Shown: positions 63,516-64,000 of the stretch, piece after piece
Numbering within the stretch: position 1 is the first letter of the stretch
Layout: each line of letters begins with the position of its first letter
NCBI RefSeq assembly: GCF_018361265.1
Contig: NZ_JAFLNH010000004.1
Location: 558,001 to 622,000, forward strand
Direction of reading: 5' to 3'
Length of the DNA: 64,000 nucleotides
Source of the DNA: Mycobacterium sp. SM1
GTDB taxonomy: Bacteria > Actinomycetota > Actinomycetes > Mycobacteriales > Mycobacteriaceae
Program-made: the position numbers and the translations under genes
Notes under the pieces: model-generated
What the model was told of the DNA's origin: nothing
Seen by the model: only the letters and a program-made list of their open reading frames with translations
Database searches by the model: none

Positions 63516-64000
63516 CTGCCTTGGATTCTGGCGTCGAATCGCACGTTGGGAAAGGGGTACCGCACGCGGGCGGGTGGCAGCCACCTCGTGGTGAGAGGAC
63601 CCATCTGTGTCCAGTTCAGTCGCTTTCGTTGGCTGCGGCGCCGAAGCGCGTTAAACCACAGCTGACTTACCTGAGCACGAAAGGCCGCTACCGCATCGGT
63701 GTTGCCGGGCACGGCATAGTAGGCCATATGGCCGGTCACCACACTTCGTAACCACTTGCCTTGCACCGGTATGGGCTGATGCCGGCGCCGCTTGAGTTGG
63801 TCATTGACCTCTTTGAGCTTGGCCCGCATCCGTTTACCGATCGTGATGCGCCGCAACCAGAACCGTCCACGCTTGGTGGTCCCGCAGAAATGCGTGAAAC
63901 CAAGGAAGTCGAACGTCTCCGGCTTCCCCAGACCCCGCGCCTTTCGCCGCCGAGCGGCATGCCGCCCGAACTCGATCAACCGGGTCTTATCGGGATGAAG
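63500..64000 (-). CDS. Group II intron reverse transcriptase/maturase, C-terminal part (continues past the window)
   Basis: The last 166 or so codons of an LtrA-type protein, still open at 64000. The RT motif 7 region (HPDKTRLIEFGRHAARR, FLGFTH) is followed by the thumb/X domain (RMRAKLKEVNDQLKRRRHQPI...) and LNHxxR-like RKRLNW. The stop at 63500 falls within domain V, so coding and ribozyme sequences overlap by a few bases. Confidence 0.88.
   Translation of the reverse strand, partial: LHPDKTRLIEFGRHAARRRKARGLGKPETFDFLGFTHFCGTTKRGRFWLRRITIGKRMRAKLKEVNDQLKRRRHQPIPVQGKWLRSVVTGHMAYYAVPGNTDAVAAFRAQVSQLWFNALRRRSQRKRLNWTQMGPLTTRWLPPARVRYPFPNVRFDARIQGRSPVR

Overview
The window is high-GC actinobacterial DNA, and its backbone is that of a Mycobacterium sensu lato. 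From 9.1 to 35.2 kb the gene order murE-murF-mraY-murD-ftsW-murG-murC-ftsQ-ftsZ-yfiH-yggS-sepF-yggT-wag31, then the homologues of Rv2144c, Rv2143, tRNA-Leu, Rv2141c, Rv2140c, pyrD, Rv2137c, uppP, Rv2135c, Rv2134c and Rv2133c, follows the M. tuberculosis chromosome in mirror orientation. The protein sequences (FtsW, MurG, PyrD, UppP, Wag31) are clearly mycobacterial. A decayed IS110-type transposase sits between yggT and wag31.

Two catabolic blocks flank this core. Block 1 (0-8.8 kb, just upstream of murE) is a six-gene soluble di-iron monooxygenase operon of the isoprene/alkene/toluene type (alpha, gamma, Rieske ferredoxin, coupling protein, beta, reductase), then a zinc alcohol dehydrogenase. 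Three further genes, two of them visibly richer in A+T, follow: a YdhR-like protein, an M24-fold protein and a cyclase-family hydrolase. Block 2 (35.5-48.6 kb, downstream of the Rv2133c homologue) encodes a B12-dependent 2-hydroxyisobutyryl-CoA mutase (hcmB, hcmA) with its CoA ligase (hcl) and G-protein chaperone (meaH). A FadR-type GntR regulator, a two-subunit GMC dehydrogenase, an epoxide hydrolase, a TPP-dependent 2-hydroxyacyl-CoA lyase and an aldehyde dehydrogenase follow.

Together the blocks spell a complete route from a branched alkene, with isobutylene (2-methylpropene) the best-fitting candidate: epoxide (monooxygenase), 2-methyl-1,2-propanediol (epoxide hydrolase), 2-hydroxyisobutyraldehyde (GMC dehydrogenase), 2-hydroxyisobutyrate (aldehyde dehydrogenase), 2-hydroxyisobutyryl-CoA (Hcl). 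From there either the mutase gives 3-hydroxybutyryl-CoA or the lyase gives acetone plus formyl-CoA. Having mutase and lyase in one cluster is unusual. Two matching palindromes (TATGGT-N3-ACCAYA) upstream of hcmB and of the GMC genes are likely operators of the local FadR-type regulator. The functional assignments are inferences from sequence; substrate and regulation are untested.

From 49 kb to the end the window is a pile of mobile DNA. An IS256-family transposase gene is split by an 11.85-kb Tn554-like element carrying four degenerate tyrosine recombinases, an XRE-type regulator, a TnpC-like protein and an alpha/beta-hydrolase. One of those recombinases is itself split by an intact 2,978-bp element with 14-bp terminal inverted repeats and two tyrosine recombinases. 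An IS1634-family transposase and the 3' end of a group II intron close the window.
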